DNA of 64,000 nt from Astragalus membranaceus (Eukaryota > Streptophyta > Magnoliopsida > Fabales > Fabaceae), in the NCBI GenBank assembly GCA_039519185.1, contig CM076849.1, positions 114,581,806-114,645,805 on the forward strand, written 5' to 3'. Under the pieces are notes generated by a model. The model ran no database searches. It had not been told where the DNA came from and saw only the letters and a list, made by a program, of their open reading frames with translations. Numbering within the stretch: position 1 is the stretch's first letter; every line of letters starts with the position of its first letter. Shown here piece after piece: positions 23,270-34,777 of the stretch. The translations under genes and the position numbers were made by a program.

Positions 23270-24215
23270 CTTAAATCCAGTAAAAAAGTAATATTTGACT
23301 CAAATATAATTAATGCTTAGTTTTATTTTAAATATACTTTGTCGTTCCAAGTAATTTCTCTATTTCACTATACATTTGTTGTTCCCAAAAATGTTTTTCG
23401 ATTCTTATAAAAACACAGTATGGGATATATTCATTGAAAAATCTCATTAGCCAAAAATTATCTTTATTTTGAAACTATATATGTTAATTATTTGAATAAA
23501 TTTATTCTATCTTTATCCCCTACAATTCAATTTAGAAATTTATATGTAATATTTTTAAATCAGCAATATATTCCTAATTTAAATTATTTAATTAAAGTAA
23601 TTCTACCAACATGCATCAGTATTTGATGCGAAACTTGTGTGAAGTTGACTAATTAATATGATAAAACATCTACTATCAATTGAAAAATGTAATAGTCAGT
23701 AATTTTAATAGGCGTTTCTTAAATACTCCAAAGAGTGTCAGTGTTAGGCGTTAGTAAAAGTTTGATTACTCAAACACCCGGCTAAGAAAATGCATAATTA
23801 AATAGACGTAAATGTGCCTAAAAAAAGAGTTTGATTGATTGTGGTGTGTCTAAAAATTTTACAAGCCTAGTATTTTTACAAAATGGTCTCCATTGGCAAT
23901 GATCACTAGCCTAAAGCGAGCCCACGATCAAAGAGCATTCAATTGGTTAATATTAACGTACATGATACCCATTACACACTAGAAATCCTGAAAAATCTCA
24001 CCACTAATTGCTTAAGGCGTGAAATGTGGAAGATATTTGTGCATTGAAACGGTTAAAAATCTTCAAAACATAGTAGTATCCATCAACAAAGAGCAATAAA
24101 AAAAGTAGTAAAAAAAACATAAAAATATAAAAAGTTTATTCCAACATTACATAAGGAATATTTGAACACAAATATGATGGAATCTAATTAACATTTATTA
24201 TTATTGAAGAAATGA

Positions 24216-24583
24216 TTACATCATAAACTGTTTCAGATTTATTTTGTAATCGGTTACTGGACTAGGAATGTTATTAATGAAATGAATACAATTGCCGCCA
24301 GCACATATGCAATCTTCCCCGCATACATCACGCCAATCGCTATCTTTACGACATTGGTGTGAGTAATGTGCACCTACTTCCATGTGCATATCTACACAAA
24401 TAAAGAATAAAGAGATATAAAAACATAAGAACAATGTTGTATATAGACAGTATTACGGGATTTCAAATATTTGCAAGGTAAACAAGGTTAAATGAAAAAA
24501 GGTATTGTAGATAGGTGTTTGCTCATACCAGATGCAATGATAAAGAAAGCTAATACGAGAGCAAAAATCTTTTTGATTTCCAT
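24216..24583 (-). CDS. Cysteine-rich secreted peptide, copy 4 (Cys2 to Trp)
   Basis: Exon 1 24583-24529, exon 2 24391-24216; 76 residues with the long TDYK tail. The second cysteine (residue 38) is Trp: TGC became TGG, seen as cacgccaatc on the plus strand instead of cacggcaatc. One disulfide of a three-bridge fold cannot form and a cysteine is left unpaired. Everything else, including splice sites and TATA (24616-24625), is intact, so it may encode an altered peptide or be an early pseudogene. Confidence 0.7.
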
Positions 24584-24858
24584 CTTTTTTGTGGAAAATG
24601 ATCTATTGATGTCTCTTTATATAAGATAATTGAGTTAAATGTCACTAGGATGAGAGGAGTAAATCAGTACTGTATATCAATAAATGGACGGTGATGCTTT
24701 TTTTTACATCATGACCATCCATGTATTGTTATATGTACGGTCTATATTTACTCTTCTTATTCTCTCATTTTTACAACTGCTCTTACTTTGACTCACCCCA
24801 TACAAATATTTAATATATGGTTAGTTTGAATTTGACTATACTCTGTGTTTTCTAAAGA

Positions 24859-24923
<65 letters not shown>

Positions 24924-25888
24924 TAAATCTAGTAAAAAAGTAATATTTGACTCAAATATAATTAATGCTTAGTTTTATTTTAAATATACTTTGTCGTTCC
25001 AAGTAATTTCTCTATTTCACTATACATTTGTTGTTCCCAAAAATGTTTTTCGATTCTTATAAAAACACAGTATGGGATATATTCATTGAAAAATCTAATT
25101 AGCCAAAAATTATCTTTATTTTGAAACTATATATGTTAATTGTTTGAATAAATTTATTCTATCTTTATCCCCTACAATTCAATTTAGAAATTTATATGTA
25201 ATATTTTTAAATCAGCAATATATTCCTAATTTAAATTATTTAATTAAAGTAATTCTACCAACATGCATCTGTATTTGATGCGAAACTTGTGTGAAGTTGA
25301 CTAATTAATATGATAAAACATCTACTATCAATTGAAAAATGTAATAATCTGTAATTTTAATAGGCGTTTCTTAAATACTCCAAAGAGTGTCAGTGTTAGG
25401 CGTTATTAAAAGTTTGATTACTCAAACACCCGGCTAAGAAAATGCATAATTAAATAGACGTAAATGTGCCTAAAAAAAGAGTTTGATTGATTGTTGTGTG
25501 TCTAAAAATTTTACAAGCCTAGTATTTTTATAAAATGGTCTCCATTGGCAATAATCACTAGCCTAAAGCGAGCCCACGATCAAAGAGCATTCAATTGGTT
25601 AATATTAACGTACATGATACCCATTACACACTAGAAATCCTGAAAAATGCACCACTAATTACTTAAGGCGTGAAATGTGGAATATATTTGTGCATTGAAA
25701 CGGTTAAAAATCTTCAAAACATAGTAGTATCCATCAACAAAGAGCAATAAAAAAGTAGTAAAAAAAACATAAAAATATAAAAAGTTTATTCCAACATTAC
25801 ATAAGGAATAGTTGAACACAAATATGATGGAATCTAATTAACATTTATTATTATTGAAGAAATGATTACATCATAAACTATTTCAGAT

Positions 25889-26235
25889 TCATTTTGTAAT
25901 CGGTGGTACTGGACTAGGAATGTTATTAATGAAATGAATACAATTGCCGCCAGCACATATGCAATCTTCCCCGCATACATCACGGCAATCGCTATCTTTA
26001 CGACATTGGTGTGAGTAATGTGCACCTATTTCCATGTGCATATCTACACAAATAAAGAATATAGAGATATAAAAACATAAGAACAATGTTGTATATAGAT
26101 AGTATTACGGGATTTCAAATATTTGCAAGGTAAACAAGGTTAAATGAAAAAAGGTATCGTAGATAGGTGTTTGCTCATACCAGATGCAATGATAAAGAAT
26201 GCTAATACGAGAACAAAAATCTTTTTGATTTCCAT
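25889..26235 (-). CDS. Cysteine-rich secreted peptide, copy 5 (short type)
   Basis: Exon 1 26235-26181, exon 2 26043-25889; 69 residues, predicted protein the same as copy 3 as far as I can read it. Six cysteines kept; TATA at 26268-26277. The near-identity with copy 3, 3,308 bp away, supports recent duplication of a two-gene block or gene conversion. Confidence 0.82.
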
Positions 26236-26513
26236 CTTTTTTGTGGAAAATGATCTATTGATGTCTCTTTATATAAGATAATTGAGTTAAATGTCACTAG
26301 GATGAGAGGAGTAAATCAGTACTGTATATCAATAAATGGACGGTGATGCTTTTTTTTACATCATGACCATCCATGTATTGTTATATGTACGGTCTAGATT
26401 TACTCTTCTTATTCTCTCATTTTTAAAACTGCTCTTACTTTGACTCACCCCATACAAATATATAATATATGGTTAGTTTGAATTTGACTATACTCTGTGT
26501 TTTCTAAATAATT

Positions 26514-26552
<39 letters not shown>

Positions 26553-27505
26553 TATTAAACTTAAATCCAGTAAAAAAGTAATATTTGACTCAAATATAAT
26601 TAATGCTTAGTTTTATTTTAAATATACTTTGTCGTTCCAAGTAATTTCTCTATTTCACTATACATTTGTTGTTCCCAAAAATGTTTTTCGATTCTTATAA
26701 AAACACAGTATGGGATATATTCATTGAAAAATCTCATTAGCCAAAAATTATCTTTATTTTGAAACTATATATGTTAATTATTTGAATAAATTTATTCTAT
26801 CTTTATCCCCTACAATTCAATTTAGAAATTTATATGTAATATTTTTAAATCAGCAATATATTCCTAATTTAAATTATTTAATTAAAGTAATTCTACCAAC
26901 ATGCATTAGTATTTGATGCGAAACTTGTGTGAAGTTGACTAATTAATATGATAAAACATCTACTATCAATTGAAAAATGTAATAGTCAGTAATTTTAATA
27001 GGCGTTTCTTAAATACTCCAAAGAGTGTCAGTGTTAGGCGTTAGTAAAAGTTTGATTACTCAAACACCCGGCTAAGAAAATGCATAATTAAATAGACGTA
27101 AATGTGCCTAAAAAAAGAGTTTGATTGATTGTGGTGTGTCTAAAAATTTTACAAGCCTAGTATTTTTACAAAATGGTCTCCATTGGCAATGATCACTAGC
27201 CTAAAGCGAGCCCACGATCAAAGAGCATTCAATTGGTTAATATTAACGTACATGATACCCATTACACACTAGAAATCCTGAAAAATCTCACCACTAATTG
27301 CTTAAGGCGTGAAATGTGGAAGATATTTGTGCATTGAAACGGTTAAAAATCTTCAAAACATAGTAGTATCCATCAACAAAGAGCAATAAAAAAAGTAGTA
27401 AAAAAAACATAAAAATATAAAAAGTTTATTCCAACATTACATAAGGAATATTTGAACACAAATATGATGGAATCTAATTAACATTTATTATTATTGAAGA
27501 AATGA

Positions 27506-27873
27506 TTACATCATAAACTGTTTCAGATTTATTTTGTAATCGGTTACTGGACTAGGAATGTTACTAATGAAATGAATACAATTGCCGCCAGCACATATGC
27601 AATCTTCCCCGCATACATCACGCCAATCGCTATCTTTACGACATTGGTGTGAGTAATGTGCACCTACTTCCATGTGCATATCTACACAAATAAAGAATAT
27701 AGAGATATAAAAACATAAGAACAATGTTGTATATAGACAGTATTACGGGATTTCAAATATTTGCAAGGTAAACAAGGTTAAATGAAAAAAGGTATTGTAG
27801 ATAGGTGTTTGCTCATACCAGATGCAATGATAAAGAAAGCTAATACGAGAGCAAAAATCTTTTTGATTTCCAT
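27506..27873 (-). CDS. Cysteine-rich secreted peptide, copy 6 (Cys2 to Trp)
   Basis: Exon 1 27873-27819, exon 2 27681-27506; 76 residues with the long tail. It shares the Cys38-to-Trp change with copy 4, plus Asn-to-Ser in the tail (HFISN). TATA at 27906-27915. The shared change shows that copies 4 and 6 descend from one already altered unit; it is not a one-off sequencing error. Whether the product folds is open. Confidence 0.7.
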
Positions 27874-29144
27874 CTTTTTTGTGGAAAATGATCTATTGAT
27901 GTCTCTTTATATAAGATAATTGAGTTAAATGTCACTAGGATGAGAGGAGTAAATCAGTACTGTATATCAATAAATGGACGGTGATGCTTTTTTTTACATC
28001 ATGACCATCCATGTATTGTTATATGTACGGTCTATATTTACTCTTCTTATTCTCTCATTTTTACAACTGCTCTTACTTTGACTCACCCCATACAAATATT
28101 TAATATATGGTTAGTTTGAATTTGACTATACTCTGTGTTTTCTAAAGAATTTATATATATATATATATATATAAACTTAAATCTAGTAAAAAAGTAATAT
28201 TTGACTCAAATATAATTAATGCTTAGTTTTATTTTAAATATACTTTGTCGTTCCAAGTAATTTCTCTATTTCACTATACATTTGTTGTTCCCAAAAATGT
28301 TTTTCGATTCTTATAAAAACACAGTATGGGATATATTCATTGAAAAATCTCATTAGCCAAAAATTATCTTTATTTTGAAACTATATATGTTAATTATTTG
28401 AATAAATTTATTCTATCTTTATCCCCTACAATTCAATTTAGAAATTTATATGTAATATTTTTAAATCAGCAATATATTCCTAATTTAAATTATTTAATTA
28501 AAGTAATTCTACCAACATGCATCAGTATTTGATGCGAAACTTGTGTGAAGTTGACTAATTAATATGATAAAACATCTACTATCAATTGAAAAATGTAATA
28601 GTCTGTAATTTTAATAGGCGTTTCTTAAATACTCCAAAGAGTGTCAGTGTTAGGCGTTAGTAAAAGTTTGATTACTCAAACACCCGGCTAAGAAAATGCA
28701 TAATTAAATAGACGTAAATGTGCCTAAAAAAAGAGTTTGATTGATTGTGGTGTGTCTAAAAATTTTACAAGCCTAGTATTTTTACAAAATGGTCTCCATT
28801 GGCAATGATCACTAGCCTAAAGCGAGCCCACGATCAAAGAGCATTCAATTGGTTAATATTAACGTACATGATACCCATTACACACTAGAAATCCTGAAAA
28901 ATCTCACCACTAATTGCTTAAGGCGTGAAATGTGGAAGATATTTGTGCATTGAAACGGTTAAAAATCTTCAAAACATAGTAGTATCCATCAACAAAGAGC
29001 AATAAAAAAAGTAGTAAAAAAAACATAAAAATATAAAAAGTTTATTCCAACATTACATAAGGAATATTTGAACACAAATATGATGGAATCTAATTAACAT
29101 TTATTATTATTGAAGAAATGATTACATCATAAACTGTTTCAGAT

Positions 29145-29491
29145 TCATTTTGTAATCGGTGGTACTGGACTAGGAATGTTATTAATGAAATGAATACAAT
29201 TGCCGCCAGCACATATGCAATCTTCCCCGCATACATCACGGCAATCGCTATCTTTACGACATTGGTGTGAGTAATGTGCACCTATTTCCATGTGCATATC
29301 TACACAAATAAAGAATATAGAGATATAAAAACATAAGAACAATGTTGTATATAGATAGTATTACGGGATTTCAAATATTTGCAAGGTAAACAAGGTTAAA
29401 TGAAAAAAGGTATCGTAGATAGGTGTTTGCTCATACCAGATGCAATGATAAAGAATGCTAATACAAGAACAAAAATCTTTTTGATTTCCAT
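29145..29491 (-). CDS. Cysteine-rich secreted peptide, copy 7 (short type)
   Basis: Exon 1 29491-29437, exon 2 29299-29145; 69 residues, six cysteines, PPITK tail. TATA at 29524-29533. This unit follows another (copy 6) and precedes copy 8, which is also short-tailed, so the alternation of types ends here. Confidence 0.82.
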
Positions 29492-29769
29492 CTTTTTTGT
29501 GGAAAATGATCTATTGATGTCTCTTTATATAAGATAATTGAGTTAAATGTCACTAGGATGATAGGAGTAAATCAGTACTGTATATCAATAAATGGATGGT
29601 GATGCTTTTTTTTACATCATGACCATCCATGTATTGTTATATGTACGGTCTAGATTTACTCTTCTTATTTTCTCATTTTTAAAACTGCTCTTACTTTGAC
29701 TCACCCCATACAAATATTTAATATACGGTTAGTTTGAATTTGACTATACTCTGTGTTTTCTAAATAATT

Positions 29770-29801
<32 letters not shown>

Positions 29802-30770
29802 CTTAAATCCAGTAAAAAAGTAATATTTGACTCAAATATAATTAATGCTTAGTTTTATTTTAAATATACTTTGTCATTCCAAGTAATTTCTCTATTTCAC
29901 TATACATTTGTTGTTCCCAAAAATGTTTTTCGATTCTTATAAAAACACAGTATGGGATATATTTATTGAAAAATCTCATTAGCCAAAAATTATCTTTATT
30001 TTGAATCTATATATGTTAATTATTTGAATAAATTTATTCTATCTTTATCCCCTACAATTCAATTTAGAAATTTATATGTAATATTTTTAAATCAGCAATA
30101 TATTCCTAATTTAAATTATTTAATTAACGTAATTCTACCAACATGCATCAGTATTTGATGCGAAACTTGTGTGAAGTTGACTAATTAATATGATAAAACA
30201 TCTACTATCAATTGAAAAATGTAATAGTCTGTAATTTTAATAGGCGTTTCTTAAATACTCCAAAGAGTGTCAGTGTTAGGCGTTAGTAAAAGTTTGATTA
30301 CTCAAACACCCGGCTAAGAAAATGCATAATTAAATAGACGTAAATGTGCCTAAAAAAAGAGTTTGATTGATTGTGGTGTGTCTAAAAATTTTACAAGCCT
30401 AGTATTTTTACAAAATGGTCTCCATTGGCAATGATCACTAGCCTAAAGCGAGCCCACGATCAAAGAGCATTCAATTGGTTAATATTAACGTACATGATAC
30501 CCATTACACACTAGAAATCCTGAAAAATCTCACCACTAGATGCTTAAGGCGTGAAATGTGGAAGATATTTGTGCATTGAAACGGTTAAAAATCTTCAAAA
30601 CATAGTAGTATCCATCAACAAAGAGCAATAAAAAAAGTAGTAAAAAAAACATAAAAATATAAAAAGTTTATTCCAACATTACATAAGGAATATTTGAACA
30701 CAAATATGATGGAATCTAATTAACATTTATTATTATTGAAGAAATGATTACATCATAAACTGTTTCAGAT

Positions 30771-31117
30771 TCATTTTGTAATCGTTGGTACTGGACTAGG
30801 AATGTTACTAATGAAATGAATACAATTGCCGCCAGCACATATGCAATCTTCCCCGCATACATCACGGCAATCGCTATCTTTACGACATTGGTGTGAGTAA
30901 TGTGCACCTATTTCCATGTGCATATCTACACAAATAAAGAATATAGAGATATAAAAACATAAGAACAATGTTGTATATAGATAGTATTACGGGATTTCAA
31001 ATATTTGCAAGGTAAACAAGGTTAAATGAAAAAAGGTATCGTAGATAGGTGTTTGCTCATACCAGATGCAATGATAAAGAATGCTAATACGAGAACAAAA
31101 ATCTTTTTGATTTCCAT
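30771..31117 (-). CDS. Cysteine-rich secreted peptide, copy 8 (short type, tail variants)
   Basis: Exon 1 31117-31063, exon 2 30925-30771; 69 residues with all six cysteines. Tail differences: Asn-to-Ser at HFISN and Pro-to-Thr (VPTITK). TATA at 31150-31159. It is the last intact copy before the retrotransposon at 32236. The upstream part of its unit (31970-32230) is more diverged than the equivalent in other units. Confidence 0.8.
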
Positions 31118-31390
31118 CTTTTTTGTGGAAAATGATCTATTGATGTCTCTTTATATAAGATAATTGAGTTAAATTTCACTAGGATGAGAGGAGTAAATCA
31201 GTACTGTATATCAATAAATGGACGGTGATGTTTTTTTTTACATCATGACCATCCATGTATTGTTATATGTACGGTCTAGATTTACTCTTCTTATTCTCTC
31301 ATTTTTAAAACTCCTCTTACTTTGACTCACCCCATCCAAATATTTAATATATGGTTAGTTTGAATTTGACTATACTGTGTTTTCTAAATA

Positions 31391-31427
<37 letters not shown>

Positions 31428-32235
31428 CTTAAATCCAGTAAAAAAGTAATATTTGACTCAAATATAATTAATGCTTAGTTTTATTTTAAATATACTTTGT
31501 CGTTCCAAGTAATTTCTCTATTTCACTATACATTTGTTGTTCCCAAAAATGTTTTTCGATTCTTATAAAAACGCAATATGGGATATATTCATTGAAAAAT
31601 CTCATTAGCCAAAAATTATCTTTATTTTGAAACTATATATGTTAATTATTTGAATAAATTTATTCTATCTTTATCCCCTACAATTCAATTTAGAAATTTA
31701 TATGTAATATTTTTAAATCAGCCATATATTCCTAATTTAAATTATTTAATTAAAGTAATTCTACCAACATGCATCAGTATTTGATGCGAAACTTGTGTGA
31801 AGTTGACTAATTAATATGATAAAACATCTACTATCAATTGAAAAATGTAATAGTCTGTAATTTTAATAGGCGTTTCTTAAATACTCCAAAGAGTGTCAGT
31901 GTTAGGCGTTAGTAAAAGTTTGATTACTCAAACACCCGGCTAAGAAAATGCATAATTAAATGGACGTAAATGTCTTAAAAAAAGAGGTTGATTGATTGTG
32001 GTGTGTCTAAAAATATTTACAAGCCTAGTATTTTTACAAAATGGTCTCCATTGGCAATGATGACTAGCCTAAAGCGACCCCACGATCAAAGAGCATTCAA
32101 TAAGTTAATATTAACGTACATGATGCCCATTACACACTATAAACCCTGAAAAATCGCCCCACTAAATGCTTAAGGAGTGGAACGTGGAAGATATTTGTGC
32201 ATTGAAAGGGTTAAAAATCTTCAAAACATAGTAGT

Positions 32236-34631
32236 TGTAACATCCCTTAATTAGTTAATTTAATTTATTTAATTTAGCGAAGAGGTTATGATAATTTATT
32301 GGATAAATCGAATATTTAGCACAAGAGGTTTATTATGAGTTGATTAATTAGCATAAATTATTTAATTATGTGATGATTGAAAAGAATAAATTAAAGTTGT
32401 GCATAATTGAAATATTATGTTAAGTTAGTGAGTTATGGGATTAGTCTGGTGTGAAGAGTAATTTAAGAGAATATTAGAGAGTAGGGGTATTTTGGTCCTT
32501 TCACCTCATTTAATGAGGCTTCAGCTGAACCATAACACCTAAGGCAGCCCTCATTTCTCCAACTTGAGAATTTTCAGAAAAACCAGAGAGAGGAAAGAAA
32601 GAAGGGGCGCGAGGGAGAGAAGGAGAGGGAGGTAGAAACCCAAGGCTTTAGTGCATGTGTAATCTGGAACCATCACTCTTCCTCATTTTTCCTCCTCTAT
32701 CCGTTGATGCCATTTTCGTTACCTATCCTATCCCCAACTCAGATTTTTGCCATAACCTCACCTTCAAGCTCCAAGCATAGAAATGGAGATATAACCCTTG
32801 CATGTCCTTGTTTGAGCCCATTATTCAGTACCAAGGCTCATCTTCAAGTAACAGTTGCTGTTTGAAGTTTATTTGGGTAGCTTGGATTCCGAATCAGCTG
32901 CTCTCCAAGCGATTTGGAGTAGTTGAGTTCGTTGTTGGAGTGAGTTCGAGGAGAGTTCATAGTTTTTAGAGCGGTTGAGTTCTCGGAGTCTCGGTGTTTT
33001 GCGATTTTCGTCGCAATCGGTGAGTTCTATAACTCGCTTAGGGAATGTGTGTGTTTTTCTGAGTCTCCACCTTTTCGAAAACCGTTTTTCTAAAAACAGT
33101 GACTGTTAACAATAAGTTATGTGTTTGATTGTTGAAATGTGCTGAATTGGATGGTATGTGCCTGCTGTAATATACTGCTATAATGTGTGTTTACGTTTGG
33201 GTCTCGGTCGGAAGGGAAATGGGAATCAGAATGGAATGGATTAACTCATGAAAAGTCTGTTTTTTGGAAAACTGATGGACACGCACGGATCGTGTGCCTC
33301 TGAGCACGGGTCGTGCGCCCCCATCTGATGCTACAAGAACTGGATTTTCAAACACGCACAGATCGTGTGCCTAGTCGCACGGGTCGTGTGTATGTTTCTG
33401 AAACTTTTTACAATTTTATTCAATAACGCCCGGATCGTGCGCTTAGCCGCACGGGTCGTGCGTATCTTTCTGGAAGTCTTCTACAACTCTGTCTACAGCG
33501 CACGGATCGTGTGTCTACACACACGGGTCGTGCGATACTTTCTGGTTCCCAAATTCAAAGTACTTTTATCTATTCCAAATTATTCCAATCCTCCTCCAAT
33601 CCATTCCCAAGGTCCCCCAACAATGTAAAGATACCGATGTCATGAGATTGAATATGTTTAATAGAAAGCTTGTGTATTATGAATAAAATGGAAGACCGCA
33701 CTTAGAGAACGCGAGAGAACATATGTCAAATAATAATGATACACGGTACTTGACTGATATGATACACGGTACTTGACTGATATGATACACGGTACTTGAC
33801 TGATACGATACACGGTACTTGACTGAAATGACTAACAGCACATTGTGGGTACATGGATTTATAATGTATAATAATTAAAAAAGGAAAAAGGGTGACGACC
33901 CTTAGAGGTTAGCATACTAGGGGAGGGGAAGTCATGAGCCCCGAAACCTAGACTCAAGAATGTTTCGCCCACTAGAAATAGCGGGATGGGTTCACCAAAG
34001 TCAAAGAAGTGCCTATAAAATAGGTAGGCTGAGGTGTTATGCTAAAAACATGGAACAAAAGATTGTATGCTTCATGTGTCGCTTAGGAGGGCCATGAGCA
34101 TAAAGGTTACAGGAACTTCAAATATTTCGACGTGGTTGCTTTTAGGGCCACGAGTTCAAAGTAAAGTATAATGAACCGCTAGAGTTAGTAAGGGGTCTCG
34201 ATAGGACTCACTGAGATAATGTTTATCTCACCCTTCATATTTGTGGTTTTTACAGAGAAACAGGGGAAAGCAAAGGCGACGAGGCACGGTTAGCCGGTGC
34301 GACTCTTGGAGTCATTGAAGACCGTGTTTCATGTTTTAGACCCTTATCCCATTTATTGTTTCTATGTTATCGATTGTATAATGATCATGTATCAGTTGTA
34401 AATCGTTTCCGCTACTTTATGTTTTGAGTATTGAACACCAGGATTTTGTACAAGTCTTAAGTTTTGAAACTTAGGCATTTTTAGTAAGTCTATGAGGTTC
34501 AAAGAACCATTATTATGTATTATCAAAAGTTTTAGTTGTGTTCAATATTTCAATAACAGGAAGTTACTCTGAGGTATGCCATTTAGTGCATTTCGATGAT
34601 TCTATATGTTAGAATTTATTGGGGTGTTACA
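32236..34631 (+). mobile_element. 5' LTR of the Tekay-type element
   Basis: 2,396 bp, tgtaacatccc...ggggtgttaca. Carries a donor within GTGAGTTCTATAACTCGC (33020), four cacggatcgtgtg/cacgggtcgtgcg pairs (33281-33535), a tandem tgatacacggtacttgac repeat (four copies, 33738-33830), the donor complement with one G-U pair (34201-34211), a palindrome (34212-34230) and an acceptor (AG 34254-34255). The 3' LTR has one more tandem repeat copy, explaining most of the 21-bp length difference. Confidence 0.93.
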
Positions 34632-34634
34632 TTA

Positions 34635-34646
34635 TGGTATAAGAGC
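34635..34646 (+). other. Primer binding site (initiator Met tRNA, one mismatch)
   Basis: tggtataagagc, 3 nt from the 5' LTR end, differs from the canonical TGGTATCAGAGC by one base (C to A). Confidence 0.85.
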
Positions 34647-34777
34647 AGTTCGACCTAGTCGGGCTTAGACAGTTAGGTTGGTTTTGTCCCTCGAGTAATT
34701 CTTCTACCTTGCTTCTTGTGATGCTAAGAGACCTTGAGACTGATCAACTTAATACTTGGTGTATCATTTGCAGAATT

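Larger units (their letters stand above)
19050..32230 (-). repeat. Tandem array of ~1.6 kb units, each carrying one cysteine-rich peptide gene
   Basis: Eight head-to-tail units with spacing between equivalent stops of 1,571-1,673 bp. Each unit has, on the minus strand, a promoter-side hairpin, a TATA box, a two-exon peptide gene and about 1.2 kb of AT-rich non-coding DNA with a variable (AT)n tract (for example 21573-21608, 23203-23262, 24862-24918, 26514-26551, 28151-28173). I see no other gene in the spacers. Units alternate between two types, giving a ~3.3 kb higher-order period. A ninth copy lies beyond the retrotransposon at 32236-41612. Confidence 0.93.

Noticed and set aside
25834..26025. 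Second open frame (MHITHTNVVKIAIAVMYAGK...) overlapping exon 2 of each peptide gene, looking like a membrane peptide
   Set aside because: Same strand, other frame; it recurs only because the units are near-identical, starts inside exon 2 and has no promoter of its own. The spliced frame has the signal peptide and cysteines.
33281..33535. Regularly spaced cacggatcgtgtg/cacgggtcgtgcg motifs as a CRISPR or operator array
   Set aside because: Short imperfect inverted repeats inside LTRs, found at the same LTR position in several families; better explained as a retroelement cassette.
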